From NCBI GenBank assembly GCA_946122785.1, contig CAMGYJ010000011.1:13082001-13146000 (forward strand): 64,000 bases of DNA, written 5' to 3'. Below are positions 1 through 10,125 of this stretch, in pieces. Source of the stretch: Linum tenue (Eukaryota; Streptophyta; Magnoliopsida; Malpighiales; Linaceae). The notes below the pieces were generated by a model that saw only the letters and a list, made by a program, of their open reading frames with translations, had not been told where the DNA came from and searched no databases. Made by a program: the position numbers and the translations under genes. Positions within the stretch are counted from its first letter, which is position 1; each line of letters opens with the position of its first letter.

Positions 1-1130
1 TCTGAGGTCGACCTATGAAGGCAAAAGTGCGAGTTATTTTCTCATTGTATTTCAAATTGTGCGAAACTACCACTGGTCGACCTCTTCAGATTATGAGGTC
101 GACCGGATCTGTTTTGCACTCAATTGGTACCATCATTTGGGCCATTTTATGCTCGTTTTCATTTAGCCGAGGTCGACCTATGATGGGTCTGAGGTCGACC
201 TATGAAGGCAAAAGTGCGAGTTATTGTCTCATTGTATTTCAAATTGTGCGAAACTACCACTGGTCGACCTCTTTAGATTATGAGGTCGACCGGATCTGTT
301 TTGCACTCAATTCGTACCATCATTTGGGCCATTTTATGCTCGTTTTCATTTAGCCGAGGTCGACCTATGATGGTTCTGAGGTCGACCTATGAAGGCAAAA
401 GTGCGAGTTATTGTCTCATTGTATTTCAAATTGTGCGAAACTACCACTGGTCGACCTCTTCAGATTATGAGGTCGACCGGATCTGTTTTGCACTCAATTG
501 GTACCATCATTTGGGCCATTTTATGCTCGTTTTCATTTAGCCGAGGTCGACCTATGATGGTTCTGAGGTCGAGCTATGAAGGCAAAAGTGCGAGTTATTG
601 TCTCATTGTATTTCAAATTGTGCTAAACTACCACTGGTCGACCTCTTTAGATTATGAGGTCGACCGGATCTGTTTTGCACTCAATTGGTACCATCATTTG
701 GGCCATTTTATGCTCGTTTTCATTTAGCCGAGGTTGACCTATGATGGGTCTGAGGTCGACCTATGAAGGCAAAAGTGCGAGTTATTGTCTCATTGTATTT
801 CAAATTGTGCGAAACTACCACTGGTCGACCTCTTCAGATTATGAGGTCGACCGGATCTGTTTTGCACTCAATTGGTACCATCATTTGGGCCATTTTATGC
901 TCGTTTTCATTTAGCCGAGGTCGACCTATGATGGTTCTGAGGTCGACCTATGAAGGCAAAAGTGCGAGTTATTGTCTCATTGTATTTCAAATTGTGCGAA
1001 ACTACCACTGGTCGACCTCTTCAGATTATGAGGTCGACCGGATCTGTTTTGCACTCAATTGGTACCATCATTTGGGCCATTTTATGCTCGTTTTCATTTA
1101 GCCGAGGTCGACCTATGATGGTTCAAAGGT
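1..1130. repeat. 187-bp tandem repeat, six copies plus a partial seventh
   Basis: The unit starting TCTGAGGTCGACCTATGAAG recurs at 1, 188, 375, 562, 749 and 936, with a diverged start at 1123. Copies differ by only a few substitutions. Each unit holds about four GGTCGACC palindromes. Because 187 is not a multiple of three, the short open frames in it repeat every second unit and are not genes. Confidence 0.95.
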
Positions 1131-1179
1131 CGACCTATGAAGGCAATTTTGTATTTGAATTGTTACGGGTTTATATCGA

Positions 1180-1325
1180 CCCATTCTCGTTTTAAATTAG
1201 CTGAGGTCGACCTATGCTTCTTCTAAGGTCGACATGTTCTCGTTTTAAACTAACTGAGGTCGACCTGTGTTTCTTCTGAGGTCGACCCATTCTCGTTTTA
1301 AATTAATTGTGGTCGACCGCTTTAT
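1180..1325. repeat. Short diverged GGTCGACC repeats upstream of the transposon gene
   Basis: About three units of roughly 50 bp carry AGGTCGACC followed by a TCTCGTTTTAAATTA-type stretch. They look like decayed or independent relatives of the 187-bp array and lead directly into the gene. Confidence 0.7.
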
Positions 1326-1396
1326 GGAGTTGTCGACCGCGTATTGTTCATTTCGAAAATTGGACTAATGTGTATTCTTGCTTGTTTGATCGCAGG

Positions 1397-2659
1397 ATGT
1401 TTGGCGGCAAAAAGAAAAGAAAGGCACAAAAAGCTGCTGCTTCAAGTTCGGAATGGGAAGAGTTCAATTCGAATTTGTTCCAGTCGAAGGAGCAAAGTGA
1501 GAACTACGAAGAGAAGAGTATGCACAACCGCAGGGTGGTTCCGGGAAGGCCATTGACGACGGATGCGTATTCTCATTTCGAGAATTACGGGTTTCTGGGA
1601 CCCTTCGTCGATCAGGAGTGGTTGAAGGTGATATCACTCAATGTACAATACTACCCAAAAATGGTACAATACTTCTACAACAACATCTCCTACGAGCGCA
1701 ATGCAAATGGATCCATTCACGCATTCAAATCCTATGTGAATGGGGTGGCGATGCGCATCAGCAAGAATGTGTTGGCGCAAGTACTGGAGGCTCCAAACGC
1801 GGGGAGGAGAATCAATTCTTTCGGTGCTTGGAATGAGACGCATTACACGAGAGCCAAGCAAATCCAGACCGTATGTGGTCTTGATGAAGAGGAAGATGCT
1901 GAGGGGCGCAATAGGCCATCGAGTAACCACCTGACAGTTCAAGCCAGAGTTCTTCACCACATGCTTTCCTACAACATTCTGCCAAAGGGTGGACATCGGG
2001 AGACAGTCACCTACTTCGACATGGAGCTCCTCACCAACCTACTGTTAAACGAGAAGGTGAACTTGCCATACTTGATCTTTAACCACATGCTTACTGCTGC
2101 TGAGAGTTCAAACAGGAATCTTCCCTATGGGATGATCCTCACTGTGATATTTGAGCATTTTAATGTGAATTTAAGTGAAGAGGTGGGGTTATCGATCTCA
2201 AGGCAGGAGTTCTATACTGTTTCATCTATGAAAAAGATGGGCTTTGAGCTGCGTAATGGTGAGTATGTCAGAGCAAACATTGCTCATGCTGGTGGTGGTG
2301 ATGATGATGATGATGAGGATGATGATGGTGATGATGGTGATCAAGGAGCTCGAGACGAGCCAATGGGGGAGGCACAGACTTCAACTCCACCGATCACCTT
2401 ACAGCGTGTGTGGGAGCGCATGGATGGCATGTACGAGTACATGGGCCAGATGAACGCCCAGATGACTGGCATGTACGACTACATGGGGCAAATAAACGCC
2501 CAGATGAGCACAATGCAGCTGACCGTGAATGAGATGCGAGATGAGTGGCGATCTTTCAGCGGAAGATACATGCATCCCACCACATCTGACCACCATGCTA
2601 CCACCACCAATGAAGAAAATGAAGAAAATGTGAATGAGGGAGAGGGGGGAGATGAGTAG
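1397..2659 (+). CDS. Putative plant transposon protein (Transposase_32-like)
   Basis: The product is 420 residues from the ATG at 1397. I chose this start because it follows a plausible intron acceptor (GATCGCAG at 1388-1395); the frame stays open upstream to 1307 but reads through repeat-like DNA. The protein begins with a basic segment (FGGKKKRKAQK), has a globular middle of about 270 residues, an acidic run (DDDDDEDDDGDDGD, near residue 300), then a coiled-coil-like tail with two near-repeats (MDGMYEYMGQMNAQM, TGMYDYMGQINAQM). The middle resembles the plant domain called Transposase_32, which has no proven biochemical role. I see no obvious DDE triad or zinc knuckle. The frame is intact, so the copy may be recent. 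Confidence 0.75.
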   Translation: MFGGKKKRKAQKAAASSSEWEEFNSNLFQSKEQSENYEEKSMHNRRVVPGRPLTTDAYSHFENYGFLGPFVDQEWLKVISLNVQYYPKMVQYFYNNISYERNANGSIHAFKSYVNGVAMRISKNVLAQVLEAPNAGRRINSFGAWNETHYTRAKQIQTVCGLDEEEDAEGRNRPSSNHLTVQARVLHHMLSYNILPKGGHRETVTYFDMELLTNLLLNEKVNLPYLIFNHMLTAAESSNRNLPYGMILTVIFEHFNVNLSEEVGLSISRQEFYTVSSMKKMGFELRNGEYVRANIAHAGGGDDDDDEDDDGDDGDQGARDEPMGEAQTSTPPITLQRVWERMDGMYEYMGQMNAQMTGMYDYMGQINAQMSTMQLTVNEMRDEWRSFSGRYMHPTTSDHHATTTNEENEENVNEGEGGDE

Positions 2660-3345
2660 TTTTTAGTTTTATTTTTTTAGTTTTATTTTTATGTTATTTT
2701 TTTAGTTTTATTTTTATGTGTGAACAATTATGCTATGATGGTTTTTTTACTTTTATTTTTATGTGTGAACAATTATGCTATTTTATGTGTGTTTTATTTT
2801 TAGTTGTTATGCTATGGATTGATGAGTCCTTGTTATAATTGACTAATTATGATGGTTTGAAACATAATTTATACGATTAAATTAACCACACAAATCGACA
2901 TACATAAGCAAAAAAGACACGGGGCATAGGTTGACTTTCTTGTATTCGGTCGACCTCGTACCGGATTAGGTCGACCGAGAAACCAACACTTGATCTCCAT
3001 TTTACGTCAAATGATTGGACACTTTGATAGAACACTTATCTTCTATCTGGTCGACCTCTTTCCTTATCCGGTCGACCATTTTGTTAATTACTGCCATCAA
3101 GTGGTCGACCTATATATTAGGTGGTCGACCATGTTGTTTCTGACGCCAACGAAATGGCCGACCGAGGTTTTATTCTGGTCGACCAAAAATACCAACTTAA
3201 ACTAAATGCGGTCGACCGCGTGGTCGTGGCGGTCGACCGCAACGCTTTCTCGTGATGCCCAAATTGGTCAATTCGGTCGACCTCCCTCAGGAATAGGTCG
3301 ACCGAAAAGTGCATGTCACCGTGACATGCATGTCATAGTAGGCTA
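2660..3345. repeat. 3' flank of the transposon with clustered GGTCGACC palindromes
   Basis: After a T-rich untranslated stretch (2660-2860) there are about ten GGTCGACC sites between 2946 and 3303, several extended (CGGTCGACCG, GCGGTCGACCGC). The block ends with the TGACATGCATGTCA palindrome. Such repeated sites on both flanks of a transposon gene suggest subterminal protein-binding sites; that role is inference. Confidence 0.65.
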
Positions 3346-4585
3346 CCCAATAATTTTTACTGACGGTCCACAAAATACTTATATTTATAATAAGAGCTCC
3401 TGATCGGAGGAGAGAACGGGGAAATTCCATATGACCCGATATATCTGACAAGTCGCACTATACGTTCCAATCAACCAACATTTAATTTTAAAACATCAAC
3501 CGTCAGAAAAATAATATAAACAATTAATTATAATAGTCCATCATTAGTCTTGAATTTGAAAATTTCATATTCGAATCTCTCGAGTAACACATTATAGTGA
3601 ATATCGCCATTATAAAAAAAAACACATTATAATGAAATAAAACATTTATCACCTTTAAACATTAATTATAATATTGAAGCTTAAAATTAAAAAACTAAAA
3701 CTAAAACAAAACAGGAAGGAGTCGTTTAATTGCGGTACAACACATTCTCAATCATGAGTCATGATTCCAAAACAGTGGAAGTGGTTACTGATGAAACTGA
3801 TCAGCTATAATAATATAACTAATTAAGTATTTAACTATTAATGTGTATGTATATGACAAAGGACAAGTTGCATGGCAACTATCCATTTTTCTTAACTTCT
3901 TTTTTTCTTCTAGTGGAAACTTTATCCCTTTACTAACTTCTTATTTTGGCCTTTACTTTGGGAACAAAATATTAGAACTAATCCACTGGAAAAAAAAATA
4001 CTAAATAAAACTATTTAATTTTGTAATATTATAACTTCGAGTTACTAAGGGAGTTGAATTTGGAAAAGTTTTCTAACCTGGTTTGAGTTTTGAACGAATG
4101 ATAATTCGGTTATGCATAACTAAGTAATTAGGACATTCATACTAATACAAGAATTTCATTTTGAATTTTCATATTGACATGACACTAGCTCGCAGCCAAT
4201 TTCATTAATATAGATGACAATTACATGTAAATTTGCATATAATACAACTATGAGTTGCAAATCACATCATATTTTTTATTATTTAATATTCAAGATTTTA
4301 AAATTCTATAATAGTATTAAATTTTTTAATTAACTCATCTCTAAAAACTACTAGTGCTTCCATCCATTTCCACACAAAAAAATTTAAATAAAAAAAATCG
4401 ATTGCTAAGATTTCAACTGTCAGAAGAATTGCTTCTCTACTCCTTTTAATCTGATTTTTGAGGCAGCACTATAAATAAAAAAAATCTTTAGCGACAGTGT
4501 TTCAGGTTTTATGGACTGTCTATGACCACCGTAACATACTCCACAGTCCTTAAATAGTTAGCATCGGTTTTGATCTACCGTCTAC
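3346..4585. other. AT-rich spacer, no gene seen
   Basis: I see no coding region. The segment 3656-3960 is a diverged copy of 18546-18830. Around 4480-4585 and again at 5236-5400 there are TTAGCGAC(A/G)GT and related motifs, perhaps an older transposon that was the target of the hAT element at 4586. Confidence 0.6.
3656..3960. repeat. Duplicated segment, left copy (right copy 18546-18830)
   Basis: Both copies share stretches such as GTGGTTACTGATGA, CACTGATCAGCTATAATAAT-like text and GAAACTTTATCCCTTTACTA in the same order and strand. They lie on either side of the P450 pseudogene. Shorter similarity continues at 4240-4330 against 18800-18900. An old tandem duplication is the simplest reading. 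Confidence 0.75.
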
Positions 4586-5235
4586 CAGGGGCGGAGTTAG
4601 GATTTGATGTTCGGGGAGCCGAAATTTGTTTCGTTTACTAGTAGTGAAATGTGAATTATATGATCACGTTATTAAATTATATGAAAAAAAATAAATTTCT
4701 ACGTTATTATGTTCCAAACAAGGGTAATTATATGAACAAAAAATAAATTATACATTCCAATGTATACCACTCCTTCAATATATTTATGACTGGAGAATAA
4801 ATATATGTATATATTAATGTTTGAAGTCAATTAATAATACAATAAATAATAATTCAAAAGTGGAATAAATAGGTATAATCTAAAATCAATGACTGAACTT
4901 ATAAGGAAATATAAAAACAAAATGCTTTCTTTGGTAAATGAAAACACAAAAAGAAACGTGAATGGTGACCAATAGGAGAAGTTTTTTTAAAGAAAAAGTA
5001 CACACTAAAAAAATTAAAAACCTGCACCTTCCAAGGATTGAACTCGGGTCAATGGAAATGCAACTTTAAAAATTCACCGTTAGACTGGCAGTGTACATTT
5101 GATTGAGTTTTGCATGCGTACATATTTAGCAGTACCGTTATGTTTATACGTAACTTTTCAAATATCGTAGAAATTATACGTAGGTTCTAAAATTCTGGGG
5201 GGGGGGGGGCGAGCCCTCACCTTGCTCCGCCCCTG
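4586..5235. mobile_element. Non-autonomous hAT element, 650 bp
   Basis: The termini are CAGGGGCGGAGTTAGG and CTTGCTCCGCCCCTG, an imperfect inverted repeat typical of plant hAT elements. An exact 8-bp target duplication, CCGTCTAC, lies at 4578-4585 and 5236-5243. The interior is AT-rich with no transposase, and there is a run of about 11 G near the right end (5198-5209). Confidence 0.9.
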
Positions 5236-5243
5236 CCGTCTAC

Positions 5244-5882
5244 CAAACCTCTGTAAGTTTTAGCGACGGTGAGGTTTGACCGTCGTAATTCGTAAAGCAA
5301 AGTTTAGATACAAAGGTGACATCGTTTTCAACGGCCGGAACGTCGCTAAAATGCCCAGCTTACATTTCCAACTTACAACCATCCTAGCCTAATACCATTC
5401 TCCTTCGACACGGTTTTGCCATACACTATTTTTTTTTCACCAGATTGATAGGGATAGAATTAGAGAGAATAAGGTTGATCCTTACTATAATGGGAAAATT
5501 TCTAGTTGCACCATGTCACTAAAGCAATTGAAACTAGGTTGTTTGGGTTCTATTGTTAGGTTACAACCACTAGATTGGATCTGCATTGGCCAATATCAAG
5601 GTGTTAGTAAATGATATGATCCACGATTGAACCTCTCCCAACAACTCGAGTTATTGGGGTCAACTGATTCTTGTCATGGTATCAGAGCCTTCTGTGACCG
5701 TGAGCTCTTCTGTTCGATTCTCGGTGACCCCATCTATTTTTGTTAAAGCACACGGTGTTCGCTGTCCAAACTCCAAGCCTATCTTAATGGCTTGAGTTTC
5801 CTGATTGAACCTCTTCCAACAGCTTGAGTTATATGAGAATTTTGGAAGATACAATTGAAAATGGGAAGAGCCTAAACACTAA
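5244..5882. other. Spacer downstream of the P450 pseudogene
   Basis: The first 150 bp continue the sequence interrupted by the hAT element. The phrase CATGGTATCAGAGCC at 5676-5690 resembles a plant retrotransposon primer-binding site (initiator tRNA-Met), with unclear LTR-like sequence to its left. I cannot define an element here. Confidence 0.35.
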
Positions 5883-6510
5883 TTAAGTTGGCCGGCGGGC
5901 AGAGACAATGGTGGGTATGGCGAGAAGAGGGAGGTCTCGGCGGGCTGTAAGACCAACACACTCAGACATGTCCAAATCCTCCCCTCTCATTCCACCGGGA
6001 AGCTTCTAGTCAAAGTCCCTCACCAGATTCGCCAGCGCCACCTCCACGACGGCGAGGCCGAAAGAAATCCCCGGGCAGCATCGCCTTCCAGCTCCAAAAG
6101 ATATCAGTTGGAAATGTTGGCCTCTGAAATCCACTTTGGTTTGGAGTCGCTCCGACTGAAACTCGTCAGGCGATTCCCCCCAATCGGCCGGGCCCCTTGC
6201 AATCCCCCAGGCATTGGTTAGGATCATGGTTCCTGCCGAAACATCGTACCCCATTATGGTCGGAACTTGCATCAGTTGCCTTGGAGGTAGCAGCGGGACT
6301 GGCGGGTGCAATCGAATCGTCTCTTTGATTACTAGTTTCAGGTACTCCAGCTTCTGCAAATTAGCTAAAAAAATAATGACACCTTCACCAACAACTTCTC
6401 TTCTGACCTCCTCCTTGCAGCTTCTTCATCACCCTGGGGTGTTTCATCAGCTCCGACATTGCCCATTCCAAAAGCGTTGATGTCGTATCTGTTCCTCCGA
6501 TGAACATGTC
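5883..6510 (-). pseudogene. P450 pseudogene exon 3 (I-helix to C terminus)
   Basis: The exon opens after an AG acceptor (6511-6512) with DMFIGGTDTTSTLLEWAM, the oxygen-activating I-helix. Near 6411-6416 one extra G shifts the frame. It then resumes with the ExxR motif (KETIRLHPP), the meander region and the haem-binding loop with its cysteine (FGAGRRCCPG). TAG at 6006-6008 replaces the expected tryptophan of the FDW motif. The frame otherwise continues through LPGGMRGEDLDMSE to a natural stop at 5883-5885. Confidence 0.88.
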
Positions 6511-6610
6511 CTGACCCATCACGACATTCATAGTTAATTAAGTAACAGGGAAATTTACATCATACCGTACATACCTTTTTTATTTTTATAATAAATAAAT
6601 AAATAAATAC

Positions 6611-6696
6611 CAAGATGACTACTTTGATCCCGTCTCCATCCAGGTGGAAGTCGTCTGGGCTGTCCCTTTGGAGCTGCAATAAGACATCTACAAAGG
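6611..6696 (-). pseudogene. P450 pseudogene exon 2, 3' part
   Basis: This piece encodes DVLLQLQRDSPDDFHLDGDG and ends at a GT donor (6609-6610, GTATTT on the minus strand). Intron 2, about 100 bp, follows. Removing the Mutator-like element and one copy of its 9-bp target duplication joins this frame exactly to the piece at 7854-8162 (ESLAF-VDVLLQ). Confidence 0.88.
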
Positions 6697-6977
6697 GGGC
6701 TAAGATCAGGTGATTAAGGGGGGTCCCTTAGTCACATGACTAAGTAAATCTCAGCCCTTCCATCTCATTAAAATCTAATGGCTACAATTAATCTACTTTA
6801 ATGAAGGGCAAAATTGTAAGTTCATGATTATTTTTATTTTCAATTGTTAAATAATTTTTTCCTGGGTCATTCTCCCTGACCTGCCGTCCGCTTCGTTTTT
6901 TTTCCCCCGGCCGGCCGCCTCTCTTTTTTTCCCGCTGCTTCACTTTTTGTGAATTTATCCCCCAAGTTATTCTTTCC

Positions 6978-7008
<31 letters not shown>

Positions 7009-7209
7009 TTTTGGTCGGACAAATATTTTGATCGGAAATTTTTTTCCGGCTGCTTCACTGTTTGTTGACATATTTTGTAATGTTTGTATGCTTTGTTATT
7101 TTGTAACGTTTGTCGGTTTTTTTGTAATGTTTGTAAACTTTGTTATTTTTGTTAACCATGTTTGTAAACTTTGTTATTTTTGTGCACCATGTTCGTAATG
7201 TTTTTTATG

Positions 7210-7293
7210 TCTAAAAAACACCCGGGTTGACTTTGGGAAGGAGCCCCTCTATATAGGGATGGAGCCTCCAAAGTCAACCCGGGTGTTTTTTCC
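7210..7293. repeat. Hairpin module, copy 1, inside the Mutator-like element
   Basis: The arms read AAAAAACACCCGGGTTGACT and, about 35 bp later, the reverse complement AGTCAACCCGGGTGTTTTTT. The loop carries a smaller inverted repeat around CCCTCTATATAGGG. A second copy follows at 7350-7438. Confidence 0.85.
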
Positions 7294-7349
7294 CGTTCGT
7301 ATGGATTGTCGGTCTAGTTTGTCATTTTTGTCCACCATGTTCGTACTGT

Positions 7350-7438
7350 TTGTATGTCTAAAAAACACCCGGGTTGACTTTGGGAAGGAGCCCCTCTATA
7401 TAGGGATGGAGCCTCAAAAGTCAACCCGGGTGTTTTTT
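7350..7438. repeat. Hairpin module, copy 2
   Basis: This is a near-identical direct repeat of the module at 7210-7293, including the CTCTATATAGGGATGGAGCC loop. It differs at few positions (for example CTCAAAAGTC for CTCCAAAGTC). Confidence 0.85.
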
Positions 7439-7439
7439 C

Positions 7440-7690
7440 CTTTTGTATGGTTTGTATTGTTTGTCGGTCTAGTTTGTATTGTTTGTACAGTTCATACGTT
7501 TGTAATGTTTGTATGTTTTGTCGCTCTAGTTTGTACTGTTCGTATGTTTGTATGGTTTGTATTTTTTGTCAGTCTAGTTTGTATTGTTTGTACAGTTCAT
7601 ACGTTTGTAATGTTTGTATGTTTTGTTGCTCTAGTTTGTACTGTTCGTATGTTTGTATGGTTTGTACTGATTGTAAATCCGGTTTGTATA
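7440..7690. repeat. TTTGTATG-rich tandem repeats
   Basis: Units with the pattern GTTTGTA(C/T)TGTTTGTA, separated by TCGCTCTAGT or GTCGGTCTAGT, form a longer repeat of about 124 bp present twice (7454-7577, 7578-7700). The valine/phenylalanine/cysteine-rich open frames over it are artefacts of composition. Confidence 0.8.
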
Positions 7691-7853
7691 CTTTGTAATT
7701 TTTCATAATACCCAAACTACCCCTGCTATTAATTAAATAGCCCTTCCCACTTTTTAACCATTGGATTGAAGTGTCCAGATCTAATGGCTAGGAGGGGCTT
7801 AGTCAAGTGACTAAGCACCCCCCTTAGTCACCAGATCCGCACTCCTACAAAGG

Positions 7854-8162
7854 CTAGTGATTCGCCTTCTTCTTCTTCTTCTCCCCTTTCTATCATGTTC
7901 TCCAAACGAGTCCCGCTCTCCAAGACCGCTCCATCAAGAAACTCATCAAATCGTCCAGCCACCCTATCGACTCGAGCGTCGAACCCAGTGAGTCGACTCA
8001 CCCACGAGAGTTGAGGAATGAACTCGCCCACACTTAATGTAACAACCAACTCCATGAGCTCTGCCAAAAGATCCCTAAAGATGGTGTTTTCGTTGTATTT
8101 CCTCCCCAGCGCCATCCTGCAGATGACGTCTTTGGTGAAGCAGGGAAGTAGTGTGCTCAAGT
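7854..8162 (-). pseudogene. P450 pseudogene exon 2, middle part
   Basis: It encodes NLSTLLPCFTKDVICRMALG and on through FIPQLSWVSRLTGF to a glutamate-rich stretch before ESLAF. This is the usual region between the C-helix and the I-helix of CYP71 proteins. The right edge is the Copia insertion site (CAAGT, 8158-8162); the left edge is the Mutator-like insertion. Confidence 0.88.
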
Positions 8163-8511
8163 TGTTAGCGTATTAAGAGTTATGGGCTATGATTTATTGT
8201 GATGTAATCAGGTGTTTAGTGAGGCCCATGTTGTTAAGCCCATCGTAGAAGCCATGCAGGCCCATGCACAGGTTAGAGTGACGTGAGCTGAGTCTAACCT
8301 AGGCATGTCGAGGGTATAAGGTGTAGGAGAAGTGGAGTGCCGCCTGTAACTTGTGTGTTCTCTAATCATCTCAGTAAATCAGTAGCTGAAGAGCATTCAA
8401 ACTCTTCCGTGGATTAGTCCTAGATAATATCCAGGGATACCACGTAAACTCCGGTGTCTGTGTTCATTTAATTTTCCGTAAAACCACATTCAGTTTCTGC
8501 ATCTGTTAACA
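8163..8511 (+). repeat. Copia 5' LTR
   Basis: This LTR is 349 bp with TG...CA ends. A TATA-like TATAAGG is at 8315-8321. By eye it differs from the 3' LTR at about ten positions, roughly 97% identity. Confidence 0.93.
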
Positions 8512-9134
8512 TGGTATCAAAGCTTACCGGGACTGATCCGGAGAGGCCAACGGTACGCCTCACTTCAACAAACTATGCTCTGTGGGAGTTTCAGTTTCGA
8601 ATCTTTGTGGAAGGAAAGGGATTATTGGGAATCTTGGATGGAACTGTTCCCCAACCTGCTGCGACGGCAACTAATCAGGATAAGGCTTCTTGGATGCAAA
8701 GTGACGCCCGCATCCGTTCGTGGCTCACGGGAGTGGTCGATCCCACGACCTGCCTGAGTCTTCGTGTGTTCCCCACCGCCAACAGAATGTGGCGGCATCT
8801 GGCTGGTTTATATTCCACAACTAGTGCAGCTCGAAGATTTGAGGTGGAGACAACACTTGCACTTTTAGCCCAAGGTGATAGGTCAATTACTGAGTATTTC
8901 AACGCCTCGCAGGAGTTATGGACAGAACAGGATATGCTGCACCTTGCTCTCCATCCAGAAGCGATGACAGAAGGAATGATCGCGGATCGGCAACAATCCA
9001 GAATTTTGCAATTCCTAATGAGGCTGCGACCCGAGTACGAGGATATTCGTGCCAACATTCTAAACAGAGAGCAACTTACCTTCGATGGGGTCATAAGCAG
9101 CCTAGTTAGAGAAGAAACTCGTTTAAGAACATAA
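8511..9134 (+). pseudogene. Copia gag, N-terminal part
   Basis: The open frame begins inside the LTR/primer-site junction, so its first residues are probably not the native start. It encodes a gag of the UBN2 type, with LTSTNYALWEFQFRIFVEGK and the later LAQGDRSITEYFNASQELW, which form the capsid-like shell of Copia particles. An in-frame TAA at 9132-9134 cuts it before the zinc knuckle; the frame simply continues downstream, so this is a point lesion. Confidence 0.85.
8512..8523 (+). promoter_or_regulatory. Copia primer-binding site (initiator tRNA-Met type)
   Basis: TGGTATCAAAGC directly follows the 5' LTR. It matches the usual plant TGGTATCAGAGC except for one base. Confidence 0.85.
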
Positions 9135-9929
9135 GCCCAGTTCGATGTTCGCCCGGGTGAAGGCGAGACCTTTGCCGCAGCTGCTGCCCACTCACGGTCA
9201 GGTATGGGATATAACTCCCACGTACTTGCTGTCACACGTCCTCAATTTTATAATAGGGTCCCTAATGCCAAGCTTGAGTGTCATCATTGTCATGAGAAAG
9301 GGCACCTCGTGAAGCATTGTCGCCGAAGAAATTATTGTGTGTACTGTAAGCGAATGGGGCATATTATTTTGGAATGCCGGACACGGGAATGCAATGCTGA
9401 ACGTAATGGTGAAAGGAGTGCTGGTAACCTGCCCCTAGCTGGGGGTGGACGAGGTCCACAAGGTAGGTACACTCGCCCTGCATATCATGTTGAGGCAAGG
9501 GAATCTAGTGGGTCGGCTCCTGGGGGTGTCACAGCAGCCCAAATGGAGCAGCTTGTCCAAGCAGTGGCCTCCTTGCAACAATCTCTTCCTACTACAATAG
9601 GGTCGGCTTTGTCAACTCTTCAAGGTAAAGCAAAACATAAACCTTGGTTACTTGATTCCAGATGCTATAACCATATGACTAATGATCAACAAGTGCTTCA
9701 TAATATTACTTCTATTAGTCATGATGGTTTAACAGTGGCGAATGGGGATAGAATGGATGTGACAGGAGTTGGAACTGTTGATACTTCTACCATATCATTG
9801 CCTCGTACTTTACATGTAGCTTCTTTGGTTCCTAATCTGGTTTCAGTCGGTCAACTTACTGAGCAGGGTTGTTGTGTTATGTTTGCTCCTACTGGTTGTG
9901 TGATACAGGACTTGAGGACAGGGAGTTAG
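9135..9929 (+). pseudogene. Copia gag zinc knuckle and aspartic protease region
   Basis: Two knuckles are visible: CHHCHEKGHLVKHC and CVYCKRMGHIILEC, which bind RNA in gag. About 150 residues later comes WLLDSRCYNHMT, where an active protease would have WLLDSGA; the catalytic DSG is thus changed to DSR. The frame ends at TAG 9927-9929, inside the region that should lead to the integrase. Confidence 0.85.
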
Positions 9930-10125
9930 ATCGGAAGGGGGAGTAAACAGGGGAGGATTTTTCACTTGGAGGAGCTCCCATCCAATGCAGTGTCGTCTTC
10001 GAGTCAGCCTTTGAGTAGCCAGTCTGTGTCTAGGTCTGTTAGTAGTCCTTCTTAGTTCTTTGAAAAATCTTCTGTGATGAGTCCAGTCTTCTCTAGTTTA
10101 TCTAATAGGGTGTGGGAACTTTGAC

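Larger units (their letters stand above)
1..3345 (+). mobile_element. Plant transposon with a Transposase_32-like gene, left end outside the window
   Basis: This element holds the coding region at 1397-2659, flanked on both sides by many copies of the 8-bp palindrome GGTCGACC. Its right end lies near 3345, where nested ATGTCAC / GTGACAT palindromes precede TAGGCTACCC. The same kind of right end (TAGGCTTACCC) closes the internally deleted relative at 25663-30170. That relative has both terminal inverted repeats and an approximate 9-bp target-site duplication, so I infer a DNA transposon resembling the Mutator group rather than a retroelement. The left end is not in the window. Family assignment rests on recalled resemblance to the Pfam 'putative plant transposon protein' domain. 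Confidence 0.65.
6697..7844. mobile_element. Mutator-like element, non-autonomous, 1148 bp
   Basis: An exact 9-bp target duplication, CTACAAAGG, lies at 6688-6696 and 7845-7853. The ends form an imperfect inverted repeat of about 45 bp: the left reads GATCAGGTGATTAAGGGGGG, and the right, on the other strand, GATCTGGTGACTAAGGGGGG. No transposase is present. The interior holds a purine run (GA)n near 6980, two hairpin modules and a TTTGT-rich tandem array. It interrupts exon 2 of the P450. Confidence 0.9.

Noticed and set aside
1..1130. CRISPR-like array
   Set aside because: Whole units repeat with no unique spacers, in plant nuclear DNA; this is an ordinary tandem repeat.
15..1195. Repeated 112-residue open frames in the 187-bp array
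   Set aside because: They recur every 374 bp because of the repeat period and change frame between units; no start context or known domain.
5040..5100. tRNA gene or SINE (GATTGAACTCGGGTC resembles a B box on the minus strand)
   Set aside because: No A box, no cloverleaf, and it lies inside a hAT element.
7259..7708. Cysteine- and valine-rich protein frames
   Set aside because: They only reflect the TTTGT repeats; two frames give similar text.
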